Shown piece by piece: positions 1-5,995 of a DNA stretch of 9,502 nt. Both the position numbers and the translations under genes were made by a program. Position 1 is the first letter of the stretch; the number at the start of each line of letters is the position of its first letter. Location of the stretch: the NCBI GenBank assembly GCA_029933535.1, contig JAOZNZ010000090.1, positions 1 to 9,502 of the forward strand. The letters run 5' to 3'. Source of the stretch: a bacterium. Its GTDB lineage: Bacteria > Auribacterota > UBA3054 > B51-G9. The notes under the pieces are model-generated. The model did not search any database. It was not told the origin of the DNA and saw nothing but the letters and a program-made list of their open reading frames with translations.

Positions 1-54
1 AACCCGCTAAGAAAAAAGTGGCTAAAAAACCCGCTAAGAAAAAAGTGGCTAAAA
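1..54 (+). repeat. 27-bp tandem repeat (two exact copies) in the lysine-rich tail
   Basis: Bases 1-27 and 28-54 are identical. The unit is nine codons long, so copy-number changes would add or remove nine residues without a frameshift. More copies may lie to the left of the window. Confidence 0.9.
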
Positions 55-65
55 AGAAAAAATAG
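1..65 (+). CDS. 3' end of a lysine-rich, histone-H1-like tailed protein (partial)
   Basis: Only the last 20 codons are present. The reading frame starts at base 3 and ends with TAG at 63-65. It encodes two copies of the nonapeptide PAKKKVAKK followed by KK. At DNA level the two copies are an exact 27-bp tandem repeat (1-27 and 28-54). Such Lys/Ala/Pro/Val-rich tails are known from bacterial histone H1-like proteins and from tails fused to HU or other nucleic-acid-binding proteins, where they bind DNA or RNA non-specifically. The identity of the folded part cannot be told because it lies outside the window. The frame is chosen because it is the one that runs into the stop just before the terminator at 81-113 and gives a coherent repeat. 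Confidence 0.7.
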   Translation, partial: PAKKKVAKKPAKKKVAKKKK

Positions 66-80
66 ATGGGGTTACCCAGC

Positions 81-113
81 AAAAAAGCCGCCGGAATATC
101 CGGCGGCTTTTTT
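81..113. terminator. bidirectional rho-independent terminator
   Basis: Bases 81-95 and 99-113 form a perfect 15-bp stem around a 3-base loop (ATA). The core is GCCGCCGG/CCGGCGGC. It is flanked by six A on the left and six T plus TATTTT on the right, so it has a U-tract when read on either strand. It sits between the end of the lysine-rich gene (stop at 63-65) and the end of the convergent - strand operon (stop at 143-145), and fits termination of both. Confidence 0.93.
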
Positions 114-142
114 ATTTTAATAGAAAATATTCTACCAATTAT

Positions 143-952
143 TTATTTAGTGCCTGACCGAAAAGCACTATTTATTCTCCTTCCAAAAATTCTGAATCCA
201 AACCATACAACCGCAAGAATAATTACAATTATGTAGATCATCCGATTAAAACCGCGACTGTTTTTTTTCACCGCTGAAGCATCATAAGTAAAACCTTTAT
301 CAAATTCCATCGATTTAATTACATCTTCGATAACAGGGAAATATTTTTCTTCTGTATCCTGTAGGAACGTAAAATGAAATCTGACATATCCGTAACGGCA
401 TGGATAAATCGCTGTCACAGTTGTAAGGTTTTGCTTGTCTTTCGCTCTGAACATAGAGCAATAACCTACAACCACCTCATTCTCAGGATCATAAACCGCG
501 GGCATAGGTTTCACTTCACCAAAAAGATTGCTTTTAAATAAATCTACATAAGCCCTTCGAATATTTGGTGCGAAATTTATTGCTTCAGCTTTAACTTCTT
601 CAACAGTCGGCATAGGTCTTGTTTCAATTTCAATAAGTGCGTAAGGCATTGTGAAATCCATCAGAGCTTTTCTCTGAATAGCGAGGACATAATTCTGCAC
701 GGGTTTATCCGGATATAATTTTCTGAGAATATCTTTATATCGCTGAAGCACTTTACCAGGAATTACCTGCCAGTAATCAGGAAGGATAAATTTGAAATGA
801 CCCGGCGCGTAAGAAAAAACTTTACCGTTAGAAACCGTTTTAGTTAAATCATTAGATGAAAAAGATTTAGGTATGTTAGTTTCTTCGGCAAATAAATTTG
901 AAACCGTCAAAACGGATACTAATATAAAAATATTCAAAATTTTCTTTGTCAT
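143..952 (-). CDS. secreted protein with C-terminal membrane anchor, unknown function
   Basis: This 269-residue protein is not recognised. Residues 1-22 look like a Sec signal peptide (KK near the start, hydrophobic core, cleavage likely after NLFA-22). Residues about 23-235 form a soluble region rich in aromatic and beta-prone stretches. Residues 238-256 are a strong transmembrane helix followed by a basic end (RIFGRR, then a short Arg/Lys tail). The predicted topology is a periplasmic or outward-facing domain anchored at its C-terminus in the inner membrane, with the basic tail in the cytoplasm. The segment near residues 48-75, with a 'LPDYW' core, recalls small lipoprotein-like or PsbP/DUF1795-type folds, but this is only an impression. 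The ATG overlaps the TGA of the upstream gene as ATGA (949-952), so translation is probably coupled. It is the last gene of the operon and ends at the bidirectional terminator. Confidence 0.85.
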   Translation of the reverse strand: MTKKILNIFILVSVLTVSNLFAEETNIPKSFSSNDLTKTVSNGKVFSYAPGHFKFILPDYWQVIPGKVLQRYKDILRKLYPDKPVQNYVLAIQRKALMDFTMPYALIEIETRPMPTVEEVKAEAINFAPNIRRAYVDLFKSNLFGEVKPMPAVYDPENEVVVGYCSMFRAKDKQNLTTVTAIYPCRYGYVRFHFTFLQDTEEKYFPVIEDVIKSMEFDKGFTYDASAVKKNSRGFNRMIYIIVIILAVVWFGFRIFGRRINSAFRSGTK

Positions 953-1416
953 TTCTTTGTTCCGGATTTGTTTGTTACAGAATGCGACCCGTTTTCAACC
1001 AACAAAACAAAATCCCCACATTCTTTACGGCTTATTTTATGATCTTTAGCAGATGTCGCAAGATTGGTCATCGCGTTAACTGTCCACGGTTCAAGAGCAG
1101 TAATCCCCTTTTTTTCAATATGAGCGAAGATTTTGATATACGCGTTGGAAAATTCCGCGCGTTCTTCAGGCGAAACATCAGAATCAATTGCCTTCATAGT
1201 TGGTGTCAAAGCATAACGCCCAAGACTAGAAAAAATTTTGGATGCATTCAGAAAAAGAACAACTGAAAGAATAACTAACGCAACAAGAGTGCAAGAGAGA
1301 AAAACGATTGTAAACCACATACATCCATTACGCTTTCTCGGCAATATTAATGACGTTAGAATACCGTTAGCATACGCTTTAGCATGTTGAGAATTATGTT
1401 CGTTTAATTTTGACAT
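949..1416 (-). CDS. small single-pass membrane protein, unknown function
   Basis: This 155-residue protein is not recognised. A polar N-terminus (1-26) with a basic RKR cluster at 27-29 precedes one strong hydrophobic helix at about residues 33-57. A roughly 100-residue soluble C-terminal part follows, with a 'SPEERAEF' helix-like stretch and a polar end. The positive-inside rule suggests the N-terminus is cytoplasmic and the C-terminal part is periplasmic, with the helix acting as signal anchor. The ATG at 1416 lies 7 bases after the stop of the large secreted protein, and no clear Shine-Dalgarno is visible. Its own TGA overlaps the ATG of the next gene by 4 bases. The tight packing makes a shared function with its two secreted neighbours likely, but the sequence does not say which. 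Confidence 0.82.
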   Translation of the reverse strand: MSKLNEHNSQHAKAYANGILTSLILPRKRNGCMWFTIVFLSCTLVALVILSVVLFLNASKIFSSLGRYALTPTMKAIDSDVSPEERAEFSNAYIKIFAHIEKKGITALEPWTVNAMTNLATSAKDHKISRKECGDFVLLVENGSHSVTNKSGTKK

Positions 1417-1423
1417 TATCGAA

Positions 1424-4400
1424 TTAATTCTCTGCCGATGTTAATAGAAGTGCCTTTAACTCAACACTATCAAGCGAAATATTAAAAGTTACTCCCTTTT
1501 CCTGCACGAAGAAAGGAATGTCATCCTTATTATTAACTAACTGTCTGATTTGATTGGCATTTAGTACAGGCAAAAATATTTTAGCATCTATAACAGGAAG
1601 AAAATCCTTGTTTATTATCGCTACATAAGTCTTTGAATTTAAAGTACCCATTTTTACAATCAGTCCTTTCGCCTGGCTGTTTTGAGTTACTTCTTCCATT
1701 GGAATATCAGGCAGAGAAAGAAAATTCATGAAAAATCTCCTTGCATAATCAGCATATGGAAAACATACCGGACTCGCCTGCTCAAAAGAAAGATAAGTTG
1801 GATTTGCAACACTCATAATGGAAACAGGTTCATACATTATATATTGCCGAGGATGATAAAATGTTTCTCCGGCATAATATGAACGACTCTTAGGTTTGAG
1901 ATAAATTCTAGATGTAGAATGAATTGCCGGTGCAATCTTAACTGCCAGTTTTCCGTTTCGCTCAAACATATTTATATATTTACCCGAGTTCGACGCTAGT
2001 TTTCCATATACAGGCACTTCACATAAAATCGAATTAGACGATGCTATATCAAGAAACAAACCCTCTTCAGTTGTCGACCATTCCCCTACTGCGTTAGTTA
2101 AATCATCTTCGTTAATATTAGGGAGTGGAAAACCTTCAAAAGGAAGTTTTCTGATATTTTTCATTTTAGTATTCCAATTTTGCAATGTTTCGAAATAAAC
2201 ATTTTCAAACGGCATACCTGATCGACGCCAGTGATAATAAATTAAAGGTCCTGTATCTGTTTCAAGAATTTCTTCATAAGTTGCATGTAGTTTTTCAAGA
2301 AAATTCATGAGTTTGAGCTGATACCATTTTCTGTATTGGGGTTGAAAACGCGCAATAATATCTAATCTTTTCTGTTTTAAAAATTCTCCTTTAAGTTTTG
2401 TTTTCGTTTCTTTTTCAAAAAGGTTAATTGCATTTTCTGAATATGAAGTTAAAAGAAAATTTGCTCTTCTTCGAATTATTAATTGTTTTAAAATATCTTT
2501 ATATTCTTCTTTAATATTCAGTACTCCTTCACTAATTAAATTATTCGCGTCCTCAAGTGCTTCCGGATAAGTTATATCAACCGAATCAGATAAACTTTTA
2601 CCGGTTGAAGGTCGAACATAAGGAACTGCAGGCTCTCCGTCTGATTTAACTCCATGGGCTTTCTCAGGTAAATCATCAGAACCACCATATTCAATGCGGG
2701 GAAATACGTTTAATTTAAGCTGATTAGACCATTTTAAATATTCATCCCAATAATCATATCGCTTGTTGGAATCTTCCGTTTTATCAGTTTCGTATTCGGT
2801 ACCGTCAATCAAACTTCTAATCTGCTGTCTGTACCGTGGAGATTTAAAAAGAATTGAATTATTAGCAGTTCCATGAGCATTCCATGATAGTACCGCCGGA
2901 GCAACAGAATTCAAACCATAAAAAACAGAATTAATTAACGGCGAAAAACGTATGTCATCTTTCGGTAAAGCATCTTCCGGTTCTACCCAGGTATAACGTT
3001 GATATTCTATCGGAAATGTTCTTCTTATTCTCGGAATTCCAATAGTTTGAAATTCATTCAATGAAATCTCAAGCAAAAGAGGCTTGCGGCTGAATGGGGC
3101 GCTTAATGAGCCGGGATCGACAACACCTACATAAAATCCGTTTCTTACCTCTTCTAATCCGGCCCAAACAATAAATTTAACTGTTGCTTCTTTATCGTTC
3201 AGAGGAAATTTTATCTGCTCCATAAAATATCTCGGCTCAGGCTGACCCATAGTATGACCGGTATGAATTCCAGGTGTGTACATTCCACTGCCAACCAGAA
3301 AAGAAAATGTTCTCGGCATGTCTTCAGTATATTTTATTTCCAGAAGATACGGCATATTTAATTTTAAATTTACTCCAACCATATATCCGAAAAATCCACG
3401 ATCATAATTAACTGCACGGCCAATTATACCCCATATATTAGTTCTGTGCGAACCTGTCAAATGACCGCTAACAACTTCTTCGCCTAAAGTCGTATCCGTT
3501 CGTCCATCACGCAATTGATGATGGTCCTTCCTCAGACCGCATGAAACAGAATCATTCGGGATAAGACTTCCAAGATATGCCGGGTCATCTGTTTGTTCAA
3601 ATGCTGGCAAAACGGTTATCTGTTTCATCGTCCGCCATTCTACATCAGAATCCCTGCCAACTTGCATCATCAAAAGATAATTTCCGCTGAACCTCAGTCG
3701 CAAATTCACGTCCTGTACATCTTCCATAGATGAAAGCAGCCGCCCGGTCCCACTGTTAAAAACTTTATAATTTAAGCTGACATTTTCCGAAACATCTGTT
3801 GTGCTCATTGATGAGTGGTCAACAATTCTTACATAATATGTTTTCCCGGCTTGTATTATATCCTTATCATCTTTGATATCCACAACAAATTTTCTCGCGT
3901 TTTTTATTGGTCCTCTATGTAATATTTTACCTGTTGATGCATCAACAATTGTTTCTTCAGGTCCTCCCTGCATATGTGAATACATTGTGTCCTTGTAATA
4001 ACCATATCCACACGCTATGTAATAATGATGCGGTAAACCGGGTAATTTAACTGTGGTTCTGATTACTCCGCCATTGCTCCAGAATGTTGCATTCGAAAAC
4101 TCCACCATGGCAAACTCAACACCGTTTGTATACAAAAAACGAACATAAGGTGCTGTGATTAAATCATCACGCTCCTTCGTTGTGAAAAGTGTACATTTAG
4201 CGAAAGTCTCTCCTTCGCTCACGCTGACTCTAACATCATATTTCAATTCGTCATAATTATTTCCGGGAGAAGGTATCCTTGAATATATCCATTCACCGGG
4301 TTTGCGTACAACACGAACTTTTTTCCTGGGTGGCTTAAGATGTAATTTACCGGGAGATGCCGCCGCTGCAATTTCGCAAAATGTAAATGCAGTAAGTAAA

Positions 4401-4450
4401 ATTAAAAATGGTACAATAATTTTTTTCGATAATTGTTTACTTATTTTCAT
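1424..4450 (-). CDS. large secreted protein, possibly glycoside-hydrolase-like
   Basis: This is a 1008-residue protein. Residues 1-31 are a clear Sec signal peptide (basic start, long hydrophobic core, cleavage probably after EIAAAA-31). Residues about 45-500 look all-beta, with repeated Tyr/Val/Phe-rich strands typical of carbohydrate-binding or immunoglobulin-like modules. The middle (about 510-780) has alpha/beta-barrel character: 'NVFPRIEYGG' near 580-590, 'RRANFLLTSYSENA' near 660-675, and 'GPLIYYHWRRSG' near 732-743. These resemble strand-end motifs of TIM-barrel glycoside hydrolases, where the second kind of segment follows a W/R-rich helix. The last ~70 residues ('VAIINKDFLPVIDAKIFLPV' and onward) look like the C-terminal beta-sandwich that caps many such enzymes. 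I cannot identify catalytic acids, so enzymatic function is inference. It is the first gene of the operon. No Shine-Dalgarno precedes the ATG (A-rich stretch instead). A non-enzymatic surface-binding role is the main alternative. Confidence 0.85.
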   Translation of the reverse strand: MKISKQLSKKIIVPFLILLTAFTFCEIAAAASPGKLHLKPPRKKVRVVRKPGEWIYSRIPSPGNNYDELKYDVRVSVSEGETFAKCTLFTTKERDDLITAPYVRFLYTNGVEFAMVEFSNATFWSNGGVIRTTVKLPGLPHHYYIACGYGYYKDTMYSHMQGGPEETIVDASTGKILHRGPIKNARKFVVDIKDDKDIIQAGKTYYVRIVDHSSMSTTDVSENVSLNYKVFNSGTGRLLSSMEDVQDVNLRLRFSGNYLLMMQVGRDSDVEWRTMKQITVLPAFEQTDDPAYLGSLIPNDSVSCGLRKDHHQLRDGRTDTTLGEEVVSGHLTGSHRTNIWGIIGRAVNYDRGFFGYMVGVNLKLNMPYLLEIKYTEDMPRTFSFLVGSGMYTPGIHTGHTMGQPEPRYFMEQIKFPLNDKEATVKFIVWAGLEEVRNGFYVGVVDPGSLSAPFSRKPLLLEISLNEFQTIGIPRIRRTFPIEYQRYTWVEPEDALPKDDIRFSPLINSVFYGLNSVAPAVLSWNAHGTANNSILFKSPRYRQQIRSLIDGTEYETDKTEDSNKRYDYWDEYLKWSNQLKLNVFPRIEYGGSDDLPEKAHGVKSDGEPAVPYVRPSTGKSLSDSVDITYPEALEDANNLISEGVLNIKEEYKDILKQLIIRRRANFLLTSYSENAINLFEKETKTKLKGEFLKQKRLDIIARFQPQYRKWYQLKLMNFLEKLHATYEEILETDTGPLIYYHWRRSGMPFENVYFETLQNWNTKMKNIRKLPFEGFPLPNINEDDLTNAVGEWSTTEEGLFLDIASSNSILCEVPVYGKLASNSGKYINMFERNGKLAVKIAPAIHSTSRIYLKPKSRSYYAGETFYHPRQYIMYEPVSIMSVANPTYLSFEQASPVCFPYADYARRFFMNFLSLPDIPMEEVTQNSQAKGLIVKMGTLNSKTYVAIINKDFLPVIDAKIFLPVLNANQIRQLVNNKDDIPFFVQEKGVTFNISLDSVELKALLLTSAEN

Positions 4451-4511
4451 AATATTTTTTTTTGTTGCGTCATTTCATTAATGACTCTTAATTTACATAT
4501 ATTTCGCACAA

Positions 4512-4551
4512 TTGAGTTTTAAAGTACTTGATCAAGTTCTTTAAATCTCAA
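4512..4551. promoter_or_regulatory. 40-base near-perfect palindrome upstream of the secreted-protein operon
   Basis: The 20-base half-sites are centred between 4531 and 4532 and pair at 18 of 20 positions. Mismatches are at 4517/4546 and 4525/4538. The centre is ACTTGATCAAGT. It lies after the stop of the fumarase subunit and upstream of the secreted gene on -. It lacks a U-tract on the - strand, so it is not a classical terminator. It could be a dimer-binding operator or a structured start to the operon's 5' leader (see the -10 at 4565-4573). Confidence 0.6.
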
Positions 4552-4564
4552 ACATACATGATAT

Positions 4565-4573
4565 ATTATACCA
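4565..4573 (-). promoter_or_regulatory. candidate extended -10 promoter for the secreted-protein operon
   Basis: On the - strand the sequence reads TGGTATAAT, that is a perfect TATAAT (4570-4565) with the TGn extension of an extended -10. No good -35 hexamer lies at the right distance (GTATAT at 17-bp spacing). Transcription would start near 4558, leaving a leader of about 108 bases that begins with the 40-base palindrome. The same TGGTATnnT word occurs in two other candidate promoters in the window. Confidence 0.45.
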
Positions 4574-4584
4574 AATTCCACTCT

Positions 4585-5118
4585 TCAATATACATTCCCG
4601 CCAAAAATATCCTGCGCTACTATTACTGGAAATTCTTCAAACCTGAGTTTGTGGACCGATTCTGTTCCTAAATCTTCATACGCAACTATTTCGCAGGCAA
4701 TTATTCGCTCACTTAATAATGCTCCTGCACCGCCAACAGCTGCAAAATATACCGCTCTATATTTTTGAAGCAACAAAGCAACGTCGGTTCCTCGTTCTCC
4801 CTTACCTATCATTCCGCGAACTCCGGCTTTCAAAAGCTGCTCCGTATACGGGTCCATTCTGTATGATGTTGTCGGACCGGCCGAACCAATCGGTCTGCCT
4901 GGAGGAGCAGGAGCAGGTCCCGTATAATAAATTGTAGCGTTTTTAAGTTCAAACGGCAATTCCTCACCATTTTCAATGGCTTCTACAATCCTCTTGTGAG
5001 CGGCATCACGTGCAGTATAAACTATTCCGCTAAGTAAAATATGTTCACCTGCACGAAGTGTTTTTACAACTTCTTCGGTTAATGGCAGAGTAATTGATTT
5101 TGAATCAGTCATAATCAT
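4585..5118 (-). CDS. class I (Fe-S) fumarate hydratase / tartrate dehydratase, beta subunit
   Basis: The protein has 177 residues, the usual length for the separate beta subunit of Fe-S-dependent hydro-lyases, the part that corresponds to the C-terminal domain of one-chain class I fumarases. These enzymes add or remove water on fumarate/malate or tartrate; the [4Fe-4S] cluster is held by the alpha subunit. Visible family landmarks are 'TARDAAHKR' (35-43), 'YYTGPAPAPPGRPIGSAGP' (64-82) continuing into 'TTSYRMD', 'MIGKG' (103-107), the glycine-rich 'VGGAGAL' (128-134), and an 'LGTESVHKL..FEEFPVIVAQD' end. The start at 5118 is preferred to the ATG at 5112 because AGGAC (5130-5126) lies 7 bases upstream of it. 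No alpha-subunit gene lies beside it: upstream is divergent pgmB, downstream the secreted-protein operon. Fumarate versus tartrate preference cannot be decided from this subunit. Confidence 0.93.
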   Translation of the reverse strand: MIMTDSKSITLPLTEEVVKTLRAGEHILLSGIVYTARDAAHKRIVEAIENGEELPFELKNATIYYTGPAPAPPGRPIGSAGPTTSYRMDPYTEQLLKAGVRGMIGKGERGTDVALLLQKYRAVYFAAVGGAGALLSERIIACEIVAYEDLGTESVHKLRFEEFPVIVAQDIFGGNVY

Positions 5119-5149
5119 TTAATTTGTCCTGTTTATTAACATTACAATT

Positions 5150-5178
5150 ATCATACCAAAGCACAATTAAATAGTCAA
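5150..5178 (-). promoter_or_regulatory. promoter for the fumarate hydratase beta-subunit gene
   Basis: Read on -, TTGACT (5178-5173, 5/6 match) is followed after exactly 17 bases by TATGAT (5155-5150, 5/6 match), with a TGG extension just before the -10. Transcription would begin about 25 bases upstream of the ATG, and the AGGAC ribosome binding site falls inside that leader. Confidence 0.75.
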
Positions 5179-5218
5179 TATTCAATGTTCTTTGTTAATA
5201 GTTGGACCTAAATAGATA

Positions 5219-5247
5219 TTGACATCAAATCAAAAGAAATGTATAAT
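5219..5247 (+). promoter_or_regulatory. perfect-consensus sigma-70 promoter for pgmB-alaS
   Basis: TTGACA (5219-5224) and TATAAT (5242-5247) both match the consensus at all six positions and are separated by the optimal 17 bases. Transcription would start about 7 bases downstream, near 5254, inside the first copies of the TATTAAC tandem repeat. The -35 box is 40 bases from the -35 of the divergent fumarase promoter, enough room for a shared regulator, although I see no clear operator. Confidence 0.88.
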
Positions 5248-5250
5248 TCC

Positions 5251-5292
5251 TATTAACTATTAACTATTAACTATTAACTATTAACTATTAAC
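5251..5292 (+). repeat. heptamer tandem repeat, six exact copies of TATTAAC
   Basis: Six perfect head-to-tail copies of TATTAAC fill 5251-5292. The array begins 3 bases after the -10 box and ends 9 bases before the pgmB ATG. It therefore forms almost the whole predicted 5' leader. It contains TAA in every frame and cannot be coding. Single extra copies occur at 5134-5140 (+) and 5194-5200 (-), which in such AT-rich DNA may be chance. Confidence 0.95.
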
Positions 5293-5301
5293 TTTTTGAT
5301 T

Positions 5302-5961
5302 ATGCCTGAACTTAAAGCTGTGATTTTTGACCTCGATGGCGTTCTCGTTGACTCTCACCTTCTTCATTATAAAAGCTGGCTGCGGCTGGCTGATGAGCTT
5401 GGTCTTGATTTTGATGAAAAAATGGGCGACACATTCCGCGGAATGGAACGCTCGGAATGTATGAGAATTATGTTCGAGAAGTTCAACGGCAAAACCGCTC
5501 CGCCAATGGACAAGATTAACGAACTTACCGGCAGAAAAAATGCCTATTATCTTGAGCTGCTTGATAACGCAACCGCTGATGATTTACTCCTTGAAGGTTC
5601 GGTAGAACTTCTGAAATCTCTGCGGAGCGAAAGCATTGGAATTGTTATCGCATCTGGCAGCAAAAATGCAAAACAGGTAATTAAACACGCCGGTATCGAA
5701 AATTTGATTGACGCTATTATTGATAGATTTGATGTCGAAAACACAAAACCGGATCCTTCTATTTTTCTCGAGGCTATTAAAGCCGCAAATGTTCCGGCAG
5801 AAAACTCCGTCGGTATCGAAGACGCTTTGCTCGGTGTTGAAGCTCTTCGCAGCGCCGGATTAAAATCAATCGGTGTTGGCCATTATGTTGATACAGCCGA
5901 TCTTCATGTCAAAAAAATTGCTGACTTAACAATCGAAATGATGAGAAAACTTTTGGCATAA
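5302..5961 (+). CDS. pgmB: beta-phosphoglucomutase (HAD superfamily)
   Basis: The 219-residue cytoplasmic enzyme would interconvert beta-glucose 1-phosphate and glucose 6-phosphate, as in use of maltose or trehalose by phosphorylases. All HAD motifs are present: D10-L-D12-G (nucleophile and acid/base), S118 in 'IASGSKN', K149 in 'TKPDP', and E173-D174 in 'GIEDALLG'. Features typical of beta-phosphoglucomutase rather than general HAD phosphatases are H22 in 'DSHLLHYKSW', R50 in 'FRGMER', and 'RKNAYY' (78-83). They match the Lactococcus enzyme with a small, consistent offset. The ATG at 5302 is preferred over the in-frame TTG at 5296, because the protein then starts MPELKAVIFDLDG as usual for the family. 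No Shine-Dalgarno is visible; the leader is the TATTAAC array. It is followed 34 bases later by alaS. A related sugar-phosphate HAD enzyme remains possible. Confidence 0.88.
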   Translation: MPELKAVIFDLDGVLVDSHLLHYKSWLRLADELGLDFDEKMGDTFRGMERSECMRIMFEKFNGKTAPPMDKINELTGRKNAYYLELLDNATADDLLLEGSVELLKSLRSESIGIVIASGSKNAKQVIKHAGIENLIDAIIDRFDVENTKPDPSIFLEAIKAANVPAENSVGIEDALLGVEALRSAGLKSIGVGHYVDTADLHVKKIADLTIEMMRKLLA

Positions 5962-5969
5962 GGCATTAA

Positions 5970-5990
5970 AACCTTGTAACCTTAAAACCC
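5970..5990 (+). repeat. short degenerate tandem words upstream of alaS
   Basis: The 34-base gap between pgmB and alaS contains AACCTT at 5970-5975 and 5978-5983, then AAAACCC at 5984-5990. It is a loose 8-base tandem with the same C/T strand bias as the tandem words after alaS. No Shine-Dalgarno is visible in front of the alaS ATG. Confidence 0.4.
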
Positions 5991-5995
5991 TATTT

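Noticed and set aside
946..1266. 106-codon + strand reading frame
   Set aside because: It is antisense to the 155-residue membrane protein gene, whose tight fit with its operon neighbours and clear membrane helix make it the real gene.
5251..5292. CRISPR-like array
   Set aside because: The units are 7 bases with no spacers, so it is a simple tandem repeat.
5296..5301. TTG start for pgmB six bases upstream of the ATG
   Set aside because: The ATG at 5302 gives the usual family N-terminus, and the TTG has no supporting ribosome binding site.
5962..5995. T-box or other riboswitch for alaS
   Set aside because: Only 34 bases separate pgmB and alaS, too short for a T-box, and the pgmB leader is just the heptamer array.
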